Shown here one piece after another: positions 27,112 to 36,300 of a stretch of DNA of 64,000 nt (within the stretch, counting starts at the first letter, position 1; every line of letters starts with the position of its first letter). The stretch covers positions 31,141 through 95,140 of the forward strand of contig DAOTWD010000120.1 in NCBI GenBank assembly GCA_034435975.1, written 5' to 3'. This stretch comes from CAKZQX01 sp034435975. Lineage in GTDB: Bacteria > Chloroflexota > Chloroflexia > Chloroflexales > Chloroflexaceae. A model generated the notes under the pieces. The model ran no database searches, was not told the DNA's origin, and saw only the letters and a list, made by a program, of their open reading frames with translations. The translations under genes were made by a program, and so were the position numbers.

Positions 27112-27255
27112 AGGAAAGTCAGAGCAAGGGTAGCGCTGGGACACCAGGGGGCGCAGAGATATATGAGTCGCTACGTCCTGATGTTCTGTGCGCCCTTGCT
27201 GCCGGTAGTTTGTCGTACACAGATTTGAGGTTGAACTGCACCTGATTGTGGCCGT

Positions 27256-28578
27256 TTATGGATATATATGATAAAGCATGCGTGGAAACGGAATAGTTTC
27301 ACGAATGTGCTGCGTACCGCTAATCCAGGCTACCACACGTTCAATACCCATACCAAACCCACTGTGCGGTACACTCCCATAGCGACGTAGATCGAGATAC
27401 CATTCATAATCGGCAATATTCAGACCGGCTGCACGGATACGCTGTTCTAATAAATCAGCATCATGGATGCGTTGCGAGCCACCAATAATCTCACCATACC
27501 CTTCGGGTGCAAGTAAGTCGGCGCAGAGAACAACCTCGGGCCGGGCAGGATCTGGTTCCATGTAAAATGCTTTGATTGCACTCGGAAAGCGTTCAACAAA
27601 GACTGGTTGGTCAAAGTGCTGCACAATCAGGGTTTCGTGTGGCGCACCGAAATCCTCTCCCCACGGCAAAGGATTACAACCCTCTATCTCCTGACAATGA
27701 TCGGCAATTAACGTGATCGCTTCATCGTAGGTAATGCGAGGGAAAGGTGGAGCAACCTGTTGGAGGATCGTTGTATCACGTTCCAGTGTTTGTAGCTCAT
27801 TAGCACAACGTTGTAGCACACGCTGCACAATGGCGCTGACAAACTGCTCCTGGATGATCAGATTATCAGCATGGGTAGCGAAGGCCATTTCTGGCTCAAT
27901 CATCCAGAACTCAGCCAGATGACGACGGGTCTTACTCTTTTCAGCCCGGAACGTCGGGCCAAAACAGTATACTTTGCCAAAACTGAGCATGCCCGACTCA
28001 ACATACAGCTGCCCTGTCTGTGCGAGATAGGCATTGCCCAGATCAAAATATTGGGTGGCAAACAGATTGGTGGTACCTTCAGCGGCGGTGGCAGTCAGAA
28101 TAGGAGTATCAAAACGCACAAAACCATGGGCGTTCAGCCATTCCTGTGCAGCAGCAATGACTTCAGCACGAATGCGCAAGATTGCGTGTTGTTTTGCCGA
28201 ACGTATCCAGAGATGGCGATGCTCCATTAAAAACTCGACTCCATGCTCCTTCGGGCTAATGGGATAGTTCCGGGTCAGGTGGATAATATCAAGCTCGTGT
28301 ACATCAAGTTCATATCCATTGGGAGCACGGCGGTCAGCACGCACGGTACCCGTTATCCGACACGATGATTCCTGGGTCAAGCAGCGGGCTGTGGTGAAAA
28401 CTGATTCGCTGACGTTGTGCTTAAATACCACACATTGAATGATGCCACTACCATCACGCAATTGGAGAAAGACGAGCTTACCCTTCTCGGTTTTATTGTA
28501 GATCCAGCCGCTTAGAGTGACGATCTTTCCATCATAATCGGCGATGTGCGCGATAGTAGCATGTGACAACAATGACAT
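27256..28578 (-). CDS. asnS: Asparaginyl-tRNA synthetase
   Basis: 440 residues, the typical length of bacterial AsnRS. An N-terminal OB-fold for anticodon recognition (VTLSGWIYNKTEKGKLVFLQLRDGSG) is followed by a class II core: motif 2 (FGPTFRAEKSKTRRHLAEFWMIEPEM) and motif 3 (GFGMGIERVVAWISG). The PRMLYHIYP end is typical of AsnRS rather than AspRS. A CAGGAG site lies 6 nt before the ATG. The promoter is at 28615-28643. It converges with the small membrane protein gene across 144 bp that contains a GGGCGCAGA...TGTGCGCCC palindrome. Confidence 0.96.
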   Translation of the reverse strand: MSLLSHATIAHIADYDGKIVTLSGWIYNKTEKGKLVFLQLRDGSGIIQCVVFKHNVSESVFTTARCLTQESSCRITGTVRADRRAPNGYELDVHELDIIHLTRNYPISPKEHGVEFLMEHRHLWIRSAKQHAILRIRAEVIAAAQEWLNAHGFVRFDTPILTATAAEGTTNLFATQYFDLGNAYLAQTGQLYVESGMLSFGKVYCFGPTFRAEKSKTRRHLAEFWMIEPEMAFATHADNLIIQEQFVSAIVQRVLQRCANELQTLERDTTILQQVAPPFPRITYDEAITLIADHCQEIEGCNPLPWGEDFGAPHETLIVQHFDQPVFVERFPSAIKAFYMEPDPARPEVVLCADLLAPEGYGEIIGGSQRIHDADLLEQRIRAAGLNIADYEWYLDLRRYGSVPHSGFGMGIERVVAWISGTQHIRETIPFPRMLYHIYP

Positions 28579-28917
28579 GGTTCACTCCTGCTGTTGATAC
28601 GAAATGTAAGCTTCAGTATGCCACATATTTATAGTGACGGCAAATCGTATCGTGGTATCGGGTGTGACGTACCGTCCGGGGTACTCCTCCTCGAACACAA
28701 GCCGGAGCCTTCACGCCCCTGGTGGATCACAGCATAAGCAAGATATACATCTCCCCCATGTTGATGCATGCTGTTCGTGAGGGTGCCAACTATGGCTGGT
28801 TCCAGCTACTATCGGGCTACAGCCGAGACACTGGTTTGCAACCTGCAGAGAATCGCCAGCCATAGAGGAACGGGTTACTGTATGAAGATAATTTTGCTTT
28901 CCTACTTTGAGGTAACA
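28579..28917. other. Divergent gap between asnS and an M20 gene
   Basis: 339 bp without a gene. The asnS promoter (28615-28643) is the only clear signal. A GTG/ATG-free open frame runs into the M20 gene but shows no homology. Confidence 0.5.
28615..28643 (-). promoter_or_regulatory. Predicted promoter of asnS
   Basis: TTGCCG, 17-bp spacer and CATACT on the minus strand; leader about 30 nt. Confidence 0.6.
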
Positions 28918-30090
28918 ATGACAAATATACATCATTGGCAGCACCATGCATCGGTAGACGCAGCGTTGCGGCAGTTGGCAGATTATGGCCCGGTTTTGGA
29001 TACGGCAATAACCGTTCAGCAAATTGCCGCACCCACCTTTGCCGAACAGCGACGTGGTGATTTTGTGCTGGAATATATGCAAACGCTTCAGTTGCATGAT
29101 CTACAACGCGATGCCGTTGGTAATGTTTATGGTCGGCACCCCGGTTATACCAATGGGCCAGCACTCCTTGTAACGGCCCACATGGATACCGTTTTTCCTG
29201 AAGATACCGATCTCACGCTACGGTGGGTGGGCGAGCAACTGTATGGCCCTGGGATTGGAGACAACAGCCTGGGCGTGGCGGCATTACTACATCTGGCGCG
29301 TGTAATCCACGAGTACGATCTTCCCCATGCACACGATATCTGGTTTGTGGCCGATGTGGGCGAGGAAGGGCTGGGTGACCTGTGTGGGATGCGGGCGGTG
29401 ATTGAGCGCTTACGTTCGCAGATTGGAGCCGTGATTGTTTTGGAAGGCTGTGATTTTGGAAAATTACATCACCAGGCAATAGGGGTACGGCGCTATCGGA
29501 TCGATGTTACAGCACCTGGTGGGCATGCCTGGGGTGATTTTGGCAATGTGAGCGCCGTGCATGTGCTTGTACGTATTGCCAGCCGCCTGACTGAGTTATC
29601 CGTCGCGATCGAGCCGCGTAGCACGTTCAATATTGGTGTGATTCGCGGGGGCACGGCCATCAATGCAATTGCCGAACATGCCAGCCTCTTACTGGATCTT
29701 CGTTCAGTCGATACCACGACGCTCCAGGTCCTGATTACGCAAGTGGAGACCATTGTTGCCGATCAAGCAGCGTTGTATCCAGAGGCACAGGTGACCCTGA
29801 CGCTAGTCGGTGATCGCCCGGCGGGAGCAATTGCCCGTGAGCATCCCTTAATTCGTGCGGCTACTGCAGCATATACCGCCGTCGGTGCAACGGTGTCATA
29901 TGTACAGAGCAGTACTGATGCGAATATTCCGCTGAGTCAAAATATTCCTGCCGTGTGTATCGGATTGGCGAATGGCCAAAACGCACACCGCAGCGACGAA
30001 TATATTGTGCCCACGAACCTGGGCCGGGGTATGCAAGCGCTCTTGCTGTTAGCAATGGCAGCAAGTGATCAGGTGATCGCTGATTGTTGA
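28918..30090 (+). CDS. M20-family zinc peptidase
   Basis: 390 residues. Unlike the homologue at 6216-7577, the dinuclear zinc site is intact: TAHMDTVF (His and Asp), the GPGIGDNSLG segment with the bridging Asp, the catalytic/zinc Glu pair in DVGEEGLGDL, and a C-terminal His in NAHRSDEYI. The GGHAWGDFGN motif belongs to the dimerisation domain. The family cleaves dipeptides, tripeptides or acylated amino acids in the cytosol; the closest pattern is the peptidase T-like group, but the substrate is undetermined. The ATG at 28918 follows a GAGGT ribosome site; the frame is open 50 codons upstream without homology. Confidence 0.9.
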   Translation: MTNIHHWQHHASVDAALRQLADYGPVLDTAITVQQIAAPTFAEQRRGDFVLEYMQTLQLHDLQRDAVGNVYGRHPGYTNGPALLVTAHMDTVFPEDTDLTLRWVGEQLYGPGIGDNSLGVAALLHLARVIHEYDLPHAHDIWFVADVGEEGLGDLCGMRAVIERLRSQIGAVIVLEGCDFGKLHHQAIGVRRYRIDVTAPGGHAWGDFGNVSAVHVLVRIASRLTELSVAIEPRSTFNIGVIRGGTAINAIAEHASLLLDLRSVDTTTLQVLITQVETIVADQAALYPEAQVTLTLVGDRPAGAIAREHPLIRAATAAYTAVGATVSYVQSSTDANIPLSQNIPAVCIGLANGQNAHRSDEYIVPTNLGRGMQALLLLAMAASDQVIADC

Positions 30091-30660
30091 TTGTTCTTAT
30101 ATCAAGACGCAAAGGTACAAGGGCTTCTGGATTTGCATTTCACGCCTTGCACCTCTCTTTTTAACGCAAAGGCGCAAAGGCGCGGAGATGTACGCATAAG
30201 GCCGTACTCACCCCGCCAAGGGCGCGGCGGCGTGATCGCACCGGCTGCATCTACCTGTACCCCAGAGGGATGTCCTATATCATACGACAAAATGAGAGAC
30301 AACAAGATGTACCACCGTGTAGGGCATGGCTCTAGCATGCCCCCGACCGTTCAGCGGCGCCCTGCTGTTCAGATAGTCACCGCCCATGTCATAAAGGGAC
30401 GCGCTGCACGCAGCGTCACATATCGCATCTCCACATCTCACACATCTTCGCCTCACGAATCCTTGCATCTTTGCTTTGTGCCTCACGCCTGTCTGTACTT
30501 GACAGCAACCTCAGAACCTTCTATACTTTGCTTCATACAACTCCAAAGCATGGCTGCGCGTAATGCTTACGCCCCTGGATATTTCTTTTTCTGATGGGGC
30601 AAAGTCTGGTAAGGGCAGAACTGATTATAAACCGGGTATTCGCTTGAAGGACAAGTTGGG
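30091..30660. other. 570-bp gap with ACGCAAAG-type repeats
   Basis: No gene is supported. Short repeats GCAAAGGCGCAAAGGCGCGGAG (in pieces around 30168-30188), GACGCAAAGG (30107-30116) and the reverse-type TTGCATCTTTGCTTTG (about 30463-30478) form scattered inverted pairs, a pattern of dispersed intergenic elements. A TTATAA-rich spot lies before parA at about 30625. Confidence 0.5.
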
Positions 30661-31443
30661 ATGCATGTTTATGCGTTAGCCCTTGAGAAAGGCGGAGTGG
30701 GTAAAACCTGTCTGGCAGTCAACTTTGCCGCCGCCTTTAGCCGGTTGAACTTACGTGTCCTGCTGATCGATCTCGATGCCCAGGCCCATGCCAGTCAGTG
30801 GCTGGGCTGCGATGCGGAGCAACTGCGGCCAGAGGATAGCATTATCGGCATCATTAATGGGCGAAAGGTACCAGAGTGCATTCGCCCGACCGAAGAAGGG
30901 ATCGCTCTCATTCCAGCCCACGCAGCAATGGCAAGTCTACCGATCCAGTTAGCAAGCTCGCCTAATAGTGGTATCTTTTCTCTTCAGGATGCGCTGGATC
31001 AGATTCGCCACCCGACTCCACATTATGATATTGTGGTGTTAGATCTGGCACCGGCTCGTGGGCCCGTATTGGCGACGGCCCTGGCTGCGGCGACCCGCTG
31101 TATTGCGCCCGTTCAGTCTGAAAATCTCGTTCTGCGTGCGTTACGCGCATTAATTGATTCGGTGGCCCAGGCCCAGCGCATCAACCCTCATTTGCGCGGA
31201 GTCAGTATTGTCCGCAATCGTTATGCACCACGCAGTGCCGGAGATATGATCTATGATCACGCCCTGTGTACGTTCTATGGCGAACAGCTGCTGCGCACCA
31301 TTATCCCCATTCGTGCGTCGTTACGCGACTCGGCTGGATTACAGCAGAGTGTATTTCGGTACACAAGTGCCGATGCAGGTGAAGTGCGCAACCTGTTTCT
31401 CGATCTGGTAGAGGAATTGATTAGCCTGGATGGAGGAACATAG
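30661..31443 (+). CDS. parA: ParA/Soj-family ATPase
   Basis: 260 residues. ParA ATPases move DNA or protein cargo over the nucleoid together with a ParB partner. The deviant Walker A motif KGGVGKT (residues 10-16) with its signature lysine, LLIDLDAQAHAS, and the Walker B strand YDIVVLDLAPARG are present. The switch loop has LAPARG where many ParA proteins have DCPPS. The C-terminal half is less typical. The downstream parB overlaps its stop codon by one base. There is no N-terminal DNA-binding extension, so this is a type Ib-like or chromosomal form. Confidence 0.9.
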   Translation: MHVYALALEKGGVGKTCLAVNFAAAFSRLNLRVLLIDLDAQAHASQWLGCDAEQLRPEDSIIGIINGRKVPECIRPTEEGIALIPAHAAMASLPIQLASSPNSGIFSLQDALDQIRHPTPHYDIVVLDLAPARGPVLATALAAATRCIAPVQSENLVLRALRALIDSVAQAQRINPHLRGVSIVRNRYAPRSAGDMIYDHALCTFYGEQLLRTIIPIRASLRDSAGLQQSVFRYTSADAGEVRNLFLDLVEELISLDGGT

Positions 31444-32606
31444 TGTCGTCAAAAACAACCGATCGACTCAAGGCGTTACAGGAACGGGCAGCCATGCTAG
31501 TATCCCCCACCACAGCACAGGCTGACATGACTGCGACGCACGATGCCCAGACCGCTGTTTTAGCCGCTAGCATGCATTTTGGCGGTACGCTTCAACAGAT
31601 CATCCAGGATCGTGCGATTCAGGCCATTCCCGTTGCCCATATCGCGCCAGACACACGCCCCGGTATGCAGCAACCACGGTTTCTCCCCCTGCCAGAGCAG
31701 TTAGTAATCGATGGTCAGCCAGTCACTGAGTATCAAGAACTGGTAGCCGAGTTGTTGACTCTGGGCGACTCACTCAAGGAGCGTCAAATCCAACCTATCG
31801 TTATTTTCCCCGGAACGAGTAATGATTATCCGCAAGCGCGCTATCTCATCCTGGTCGGTCAACGGCGCTGGACCGCCGCCTGCCTGGTTGGAATCCCCAC
31901 GCTTGACGCCGTCGTGGTTGATCCACCTGCACCAGCCGAGCGGGTGCACATTCAGTATGTTGAGAACGAGGAGCGCGAAGAGTTTAGTGATATGGAACGA
32001 GCATGGTCTTTATATCAGATGAAACAGGCGTTGAATGATGCTCCCTGGGAGGAGGTAGAGACACGCCTTCAGATGAGTCGCGCTCGCCGTCAGCAGTTGT
32101 TACGGATGATGGCTTTTTCACCAGTTCAGCAGCGCCGCGTGGCTCTATTACGACTGCAAGAGACCCAGGCGCGTACCCTGCACAGTGCCCTACGATCCGG
32201 TGAATTGACATCGGCACAGGTCGATGACATCCTGGAGCGGTTGCATAGCATTTTGACTCAAAGATCCAGATCTATACCCACCGATGAACCAACAGAAGAA
32301 CGAACCGAGCAGCATTTCTGGCGGCGCTCGGTCATTGATGGGCCAACTGTGGCGCGATTGGTGGCGCGTACCCGCCGTCAGGCCACGACGACGGCAACCC
32401 TCGCACCACCACGCTGGTTGCCACCCCTGTACGAGCAGATTGCACGTACCTGCCAGTCACTGCAACGCTCGCTTGCACGGCTAGAAACGTTGAGTGTGGC
32501 TGATGTCAGTAGTCTGGATGCTAAACTGTCACAGTTACAGACTCTGACACAGCAAGTACGACAACACCTTCAGCAGATTGACATTGACGGACAATCCTCA
32601 AAATAG
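31443..32606 (+). CDS. ParB-like partner of the adjacent ParA
   Basis: 387 residues starting at GTG, which overlaps the parA TAG. The ParB core is recognisable but diverged: the CTP/arginine loop is GQRRWTAAC where GERRWRAA is usual, followed by HIQYVENEEREEFSDMERAWSLYQM and a helix-turn-helix with LQMSRARRQQLLRMMAFSP. The stretch VDDILERLHSILTQ and the C-terminus (SLQRSLARLETLS to LQTLTQQVRQHLQQI) look coiled-coil and should dimerise. A long N-terminal extension (about 60 residues) precedes the core. This pair differs from the orphan ParB at 23216 and may serve another DNA element. Confidence 0.85.
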   Translation: MSSKTTDRLKALQERAAMLVSPTTAQADMTATHDAQTAVLAASMHFGGTLQQIIQDRAIQAIPVAHIAPDTRPGMQQPRFLPLPEQLVIDGQPVTEYQELVAELLTLGDSLKERQIQPIVIFPGTSNDYPQARYLILVGQRRWTAACLVGIPTLDAVVVDPPAPAERVHIQYVENEEREEFSDMERAWSLYQMKQALNDAPWEEVETRLQMSRARRQQLLRMMAFSPVQQRRVALLRLQETQARTLHSALRSGELTSAQVDDILERLHSILTQRSRSIPTDEPTEERTEQHFWRRSVIDGPTVARLVARTRRQATTTATLAPPRWLPPLYEQIARTCQSLQRSLARLETLSVADVSSLDAKLSQLQTLTQQVRQHLQQIDIDGQSSK

Positions 32607-32742
32607 TTCTCCGGGTGTTTTTCGCAATTTCAGGCGTTGAAGAGAACCTAACCCGCCTGAAGACGTTACGATGAACAGACAATTGTTATACTATTGTTAT
32701 GCTATATAGCATCGTTGAAAAATACCGAAATGAGGATATGTT

Positions 32743-32865
32743 ATGCCTGTACAACTCAATATCACTACTCGTGTGCAGGAGGCGGCCCGGACAATACTTG
32801 ATTTACTGAACGGCAAAATGTTTTGGCGCTCGCTGAGCGATCTTCCAGGCTATAGTACAGAATGA
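32743..32865 (+). CDS. Small ORF of 40 codons, unknown
   Basis: Begins with ATG behind a GAGGA ribosome site and ends at TGA. It encodes MPVQLNITTRV, an amphipathic helix QEAARTILDLLNG and a short tail KMFWRSLSDLPGYSTE. The promoter-like sequence at 32683-32710 is correctly placed. It could be a genuine small protein next to the parAB pair, or the 5' end of a gene truncated by the insertion downstream. No homologue was recognised. Confidence 0.4.
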   Translation: MPVQLNITTRVQEAARTILDLLNGKMFWRSLSDLPGYSTE

Positions 32866-33055
32866 TGATAGTCGTTGAACCGCCACCCTACGGGACGGTA
32901 CAACGTCAAAACCAGGCTCATAAAGCAACTATTCCTAAAATCGCACTGGCCCCGGATCGAACGACGTCGGTATTCAGACAGGCTACATAAATATAGACGA
33001 TTATGTTATACGCAGCGCATTACAGCTCATGACAACGGTTGCAGGACAATTCCTA

Positions 33056-33236
33056 AGAGCGTGATCAGAAACGATGATCTCAAATAGAGTTGATTCAGGA
33101 GCATTGCGATAGAACCAGGATAAAGAAAGGCTTCACTCGATTCTGGATTGCGGTTGTATTCTTTCCTGGCCAAACGATGTCAGAAAGCCATGTTCACCGT
33201 CATGATACCACAAATCCGGGTTTCTGATCACGCTCT
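33056..33236. mobile_element. MITE-like element with 17-bp terminal inverted repeats
   Basis: AGAGCGTGATCAGAAAC (33056-33072) is perfectly repeated in inverse at 33220-33236. Both ends are bordered by TA, the target duplicated by IS630/Tc1-mariner transposases. The interior of about 147 bp is too short for a transposase, so this is a non-autonomous element. The whole unit is 181 bp. Confidence 0.7.
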
Positions 33237-33350
33237 TAGACGTTGTTTGTCTAGCCCAACAATGATGATCATTCTGCACGCGGATTGGTGTATGGCTCTA
33301 TCCCCAATGGGCTATGCAGCAACTGTATTCATTTGCCATGAGCATTAGCT

Positions 33351-36300
33351 ATGTACTGGAAAGGCAGTGTGCGCATTCTGCGCACTCTTAGTTATATCTG
33401 GACGATCATTCTCGGCGCGGTGGTGCTAGTTTCGGTGCTGGCGCTGGCGGTGCGGCTAGTTATACCCTTCGCTCCGTGGCTGGAAGCACCTGTTGTCTCG
33501 ATGGTTCCCCCCGCAGGTGCGGTTGATGTCATTCCCCGCAGTACTATGACGCTGACATTCAGTCAGCCCATGAATCGTCATGCGGTGGAAAAGGCATTGC
33601 GGATTGAACCAGCGACTGAAGGCAACCTGGTCTGGAATGCTGACAATCGGGAGCTACAGTTTATCCCCTCTGCACGTCTCCTGACAGGCGTGACCTACAC
33701 GGTGCGCCTGGAGGCCAGTGCAGCCAGTCGCTGGTGGCATCCGCTGGCTACTCCACTACACGTCACGTTTCGTACCGCACGCTCACCAACCGTCGTCTCT
33801 GCTTTGCCCAATACGAATGATGTGACGTCTGATACTGAAGTGGCGCTGGTCTTCAGTCATCCGATGGTGCCAGATGATGCCCTGGATGTACCGATCGACG
33901 TACCTGGTCTGCAGATCGAACCGCCGATTCGGGGTGTGGCCCGCTGGATACGCAATGATACGCTGGTGCTGCATGCTTCAGCATCCCTGCAGGCCGATAC
34001 GTCCTATCAGGCAACCATTGCCAATCTGTCAGATGTGCGGGGGATCGAGATGGAGCAACCCTATACCTGGAACTGGACGACCGCCGGGCCGACGGTACTG
34101 GCGGTGACGCCAGAACATGGTGAACGCTGGGTGGCACCGCGCCAGCCGCTGACACTGACGCTCGGACAGCCGCTTGATGTCGATACCCTGCCCGAACGTC
34201 TGGTGATTACGCCGACTATGACAGGTGCGATTACGACCGCGATGTTACCAGATAGCACCCAGGTGATAACTTTTACACCCATCAGGGATTGGACACCTGG
34301 CCAGACATATTCCGTGACGTTTAAACTGGTATTGCAGCCCACAGTAACGTCGAACCTGGATGCACCCGGTACTGATAACAACACGGTGATTCTGCCCCGT
34401 CCTGAAAGGCAACCAGCAGAGGAGACCTGGAGTTTTACGGCTGCACCCCTTCCCGCACTGGTTAGCCAGTTTCCGGCCGAGAATCAGGTGTTACCGCGTG
34501 GTCAAGCGGTACGCTTAATCTTTCATACTCCGATGGATAGCGATGCTTTACGTAGCGGCCTGACATTTGATCCACCAGTCGAAAATGTGCGGGTCAACGT
34601 CAGTGCGATGCAGGTGAATATTACAGCTGCGTTTCAACCCTCTACCCCGTATACGCTGACGATTCCCGCCGATATTGTGGATCGCAACGGTGTTGCATTG
34701 GGAGTTGAGAGTCGCCTGCGGTTCCTGACCGCACCCATCGAGCCAGGACTGGACTTGCCGGAGGTGATCGACTCGATCCTGAGTGTCCCCACTACCCGCC
34801 CCATCGATGTGAGCGTTACGCGCACGAATATATCCGCGCTCGATCTGGCATTGTATCGCCTTGATGAAGCCACACTGGTGCGGACGATCAATTTTAGCGC
34901 CACTGACTGGCGCGACTTTACGCCAGAGCGCTACAATCAACAACATTTGCGAACCTGGCGGGTAGCCCTGAATGACGCTCCAGATCGCTCTGTAACAAGT
35001 ACGATACCAGTTGTGATCGACGATGGACAGCCGCTTGCACCCGGTGCCTATTATCTGCATATTCGTACACCCGAAGGGCCACGTACTGATGTTGTTCTCC
35101 TCGTTTCGGATATTGATCTGATACTCAAGCAGAGTACCACCCAGGTGCTGGTGTGGGCGACGAGTGCCACCACGGGCTTACCGCTTACACATATCCCGCT
35201 GACGCTGTTTCAGGGTGATGCGGTCGTTGCCGAGGGTGTCAGTGATGCCAATGGGGTGTGGCAGGTTGCGCTTCCCTCTACCATTCACGATCTCCCATAC
35301 CTGGTGCTGGCAGGTGGGGCTGAGCCAGCTGTTGTGAGCAGTGCCTGGCAGTTGCCAGCTGACCTGAATATCATCGGTACCGGTGAAGATGGTCACTATC
35401 AGATGGTGCTGGTGACCGATCGCCAGAGCTATGCTCCCGGCGAAACACTGCTGCTGGGCGGCTTTGTGCGTCGGGCGTTACCCGATGGAACGCTGGCACT
35501 GCTTTCTTCGGGCACACATCTCGATGTCGCGCTGCAGGAAGCGGATAGCAGCACTGTGCTGGCCCGTACCCAGGTACTCCTCCCTGCCAGTGGTATTATC
35601 AGTAGTACCTTGCACCTGGATACATCGGTTCCGTCTGGTGCATATGTCGTACACGCAACGGTGGGCGATCAGAGTACGCAGACACCCGTATGGATCAATC
35701 CTGGCCCTACGCCACTACACGTCGTCTTTGCGCCTGTAGACGAACCAGCAACCCTATCGGCGGGAAGGTTGTCACTGCGCGTGCTGAGTGCTGGTGTGCC
35801 AGTTGCGAACGCCAATGTCGCCTGGAAGACACGTGCGCTTCCGGCGGAACCCGTATTGGACACGCCGTTGCCTGCGGGCTTTCATCTGGGAGATCCTGAT
35901 ACAGTGCCAATGCCTCTGCTCCAGGAGGGACGTGATCAGACGAACCTGGCGGGACAACTGACTCTTCCGTTGATCGATCCTGCACTGCTGACTGAGACGT
36001 TGCGCTATGAAATAACTGCCCGAATCGAAGAACCCGGCGGGTTACGTACCGAGGTTTCCACACTGCATACGATGCGTCCTGCTGGCAATCAGACCGCATT
36101 GCGCCTTCCCAGCCGCGTCGTGGGCAATCGAGAACGTGCAGTGGTGCAGACGTTGAGCATTAACCCTGATGGTACGCCTGTCGCTGGTGTCAGAACCGTG
36201 ATTGAACTCTATCAACGCTCCCGGTCTGATCGACCGGGCGGCAGTGCCGAGCCAACCGATGTGCTGATCGCCACACAGCAGATTACCGCCGATGAACAGG

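Larger units (their letters stand above)
32607..33350. other. Gap holding a small ORF, palindromes and a MITE
   Basis: Features: TTCAGGCG/CGCCTGAA inverted repeat (32629-32636 with 32654-32661); a tandem 11-mer ATTGTTATACT/ATTGTTATGCT (32682-32703) overlapping a TTGTTA-N16-TATAGC promoter-like sequence; a 40-codon ORF; and a TA-flanked inverted-repeat element. The palindrome or tandem repeat could be the site used by the upstream ParB. Confidence 0.55.

Noticed and set aside
28691..28917. N-terminal extension of the M20 peptidase from 28768
   Set aside because: The extra 50 residues show no homology, and a good ribosome site stands before the ATG at 28918.
30100..30490. CRISPR array
   Set aside because: The GCAAAGGCGC words are short, irregularly spaced and occur in inverted pairs; there are no regular spacers.
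30091..30594. 167-codon open frame after the M20 gene
   Set aside because: It covers dispersed repeat DNA, has no start context, and its translation resembles no protein.
32743..33350. Transposase fragment inside the inverted-repeat element
   Set aside because: A short frame (FWIAVVFFPGQ) is open inside, but it is too short and matches no transposase I recognise.
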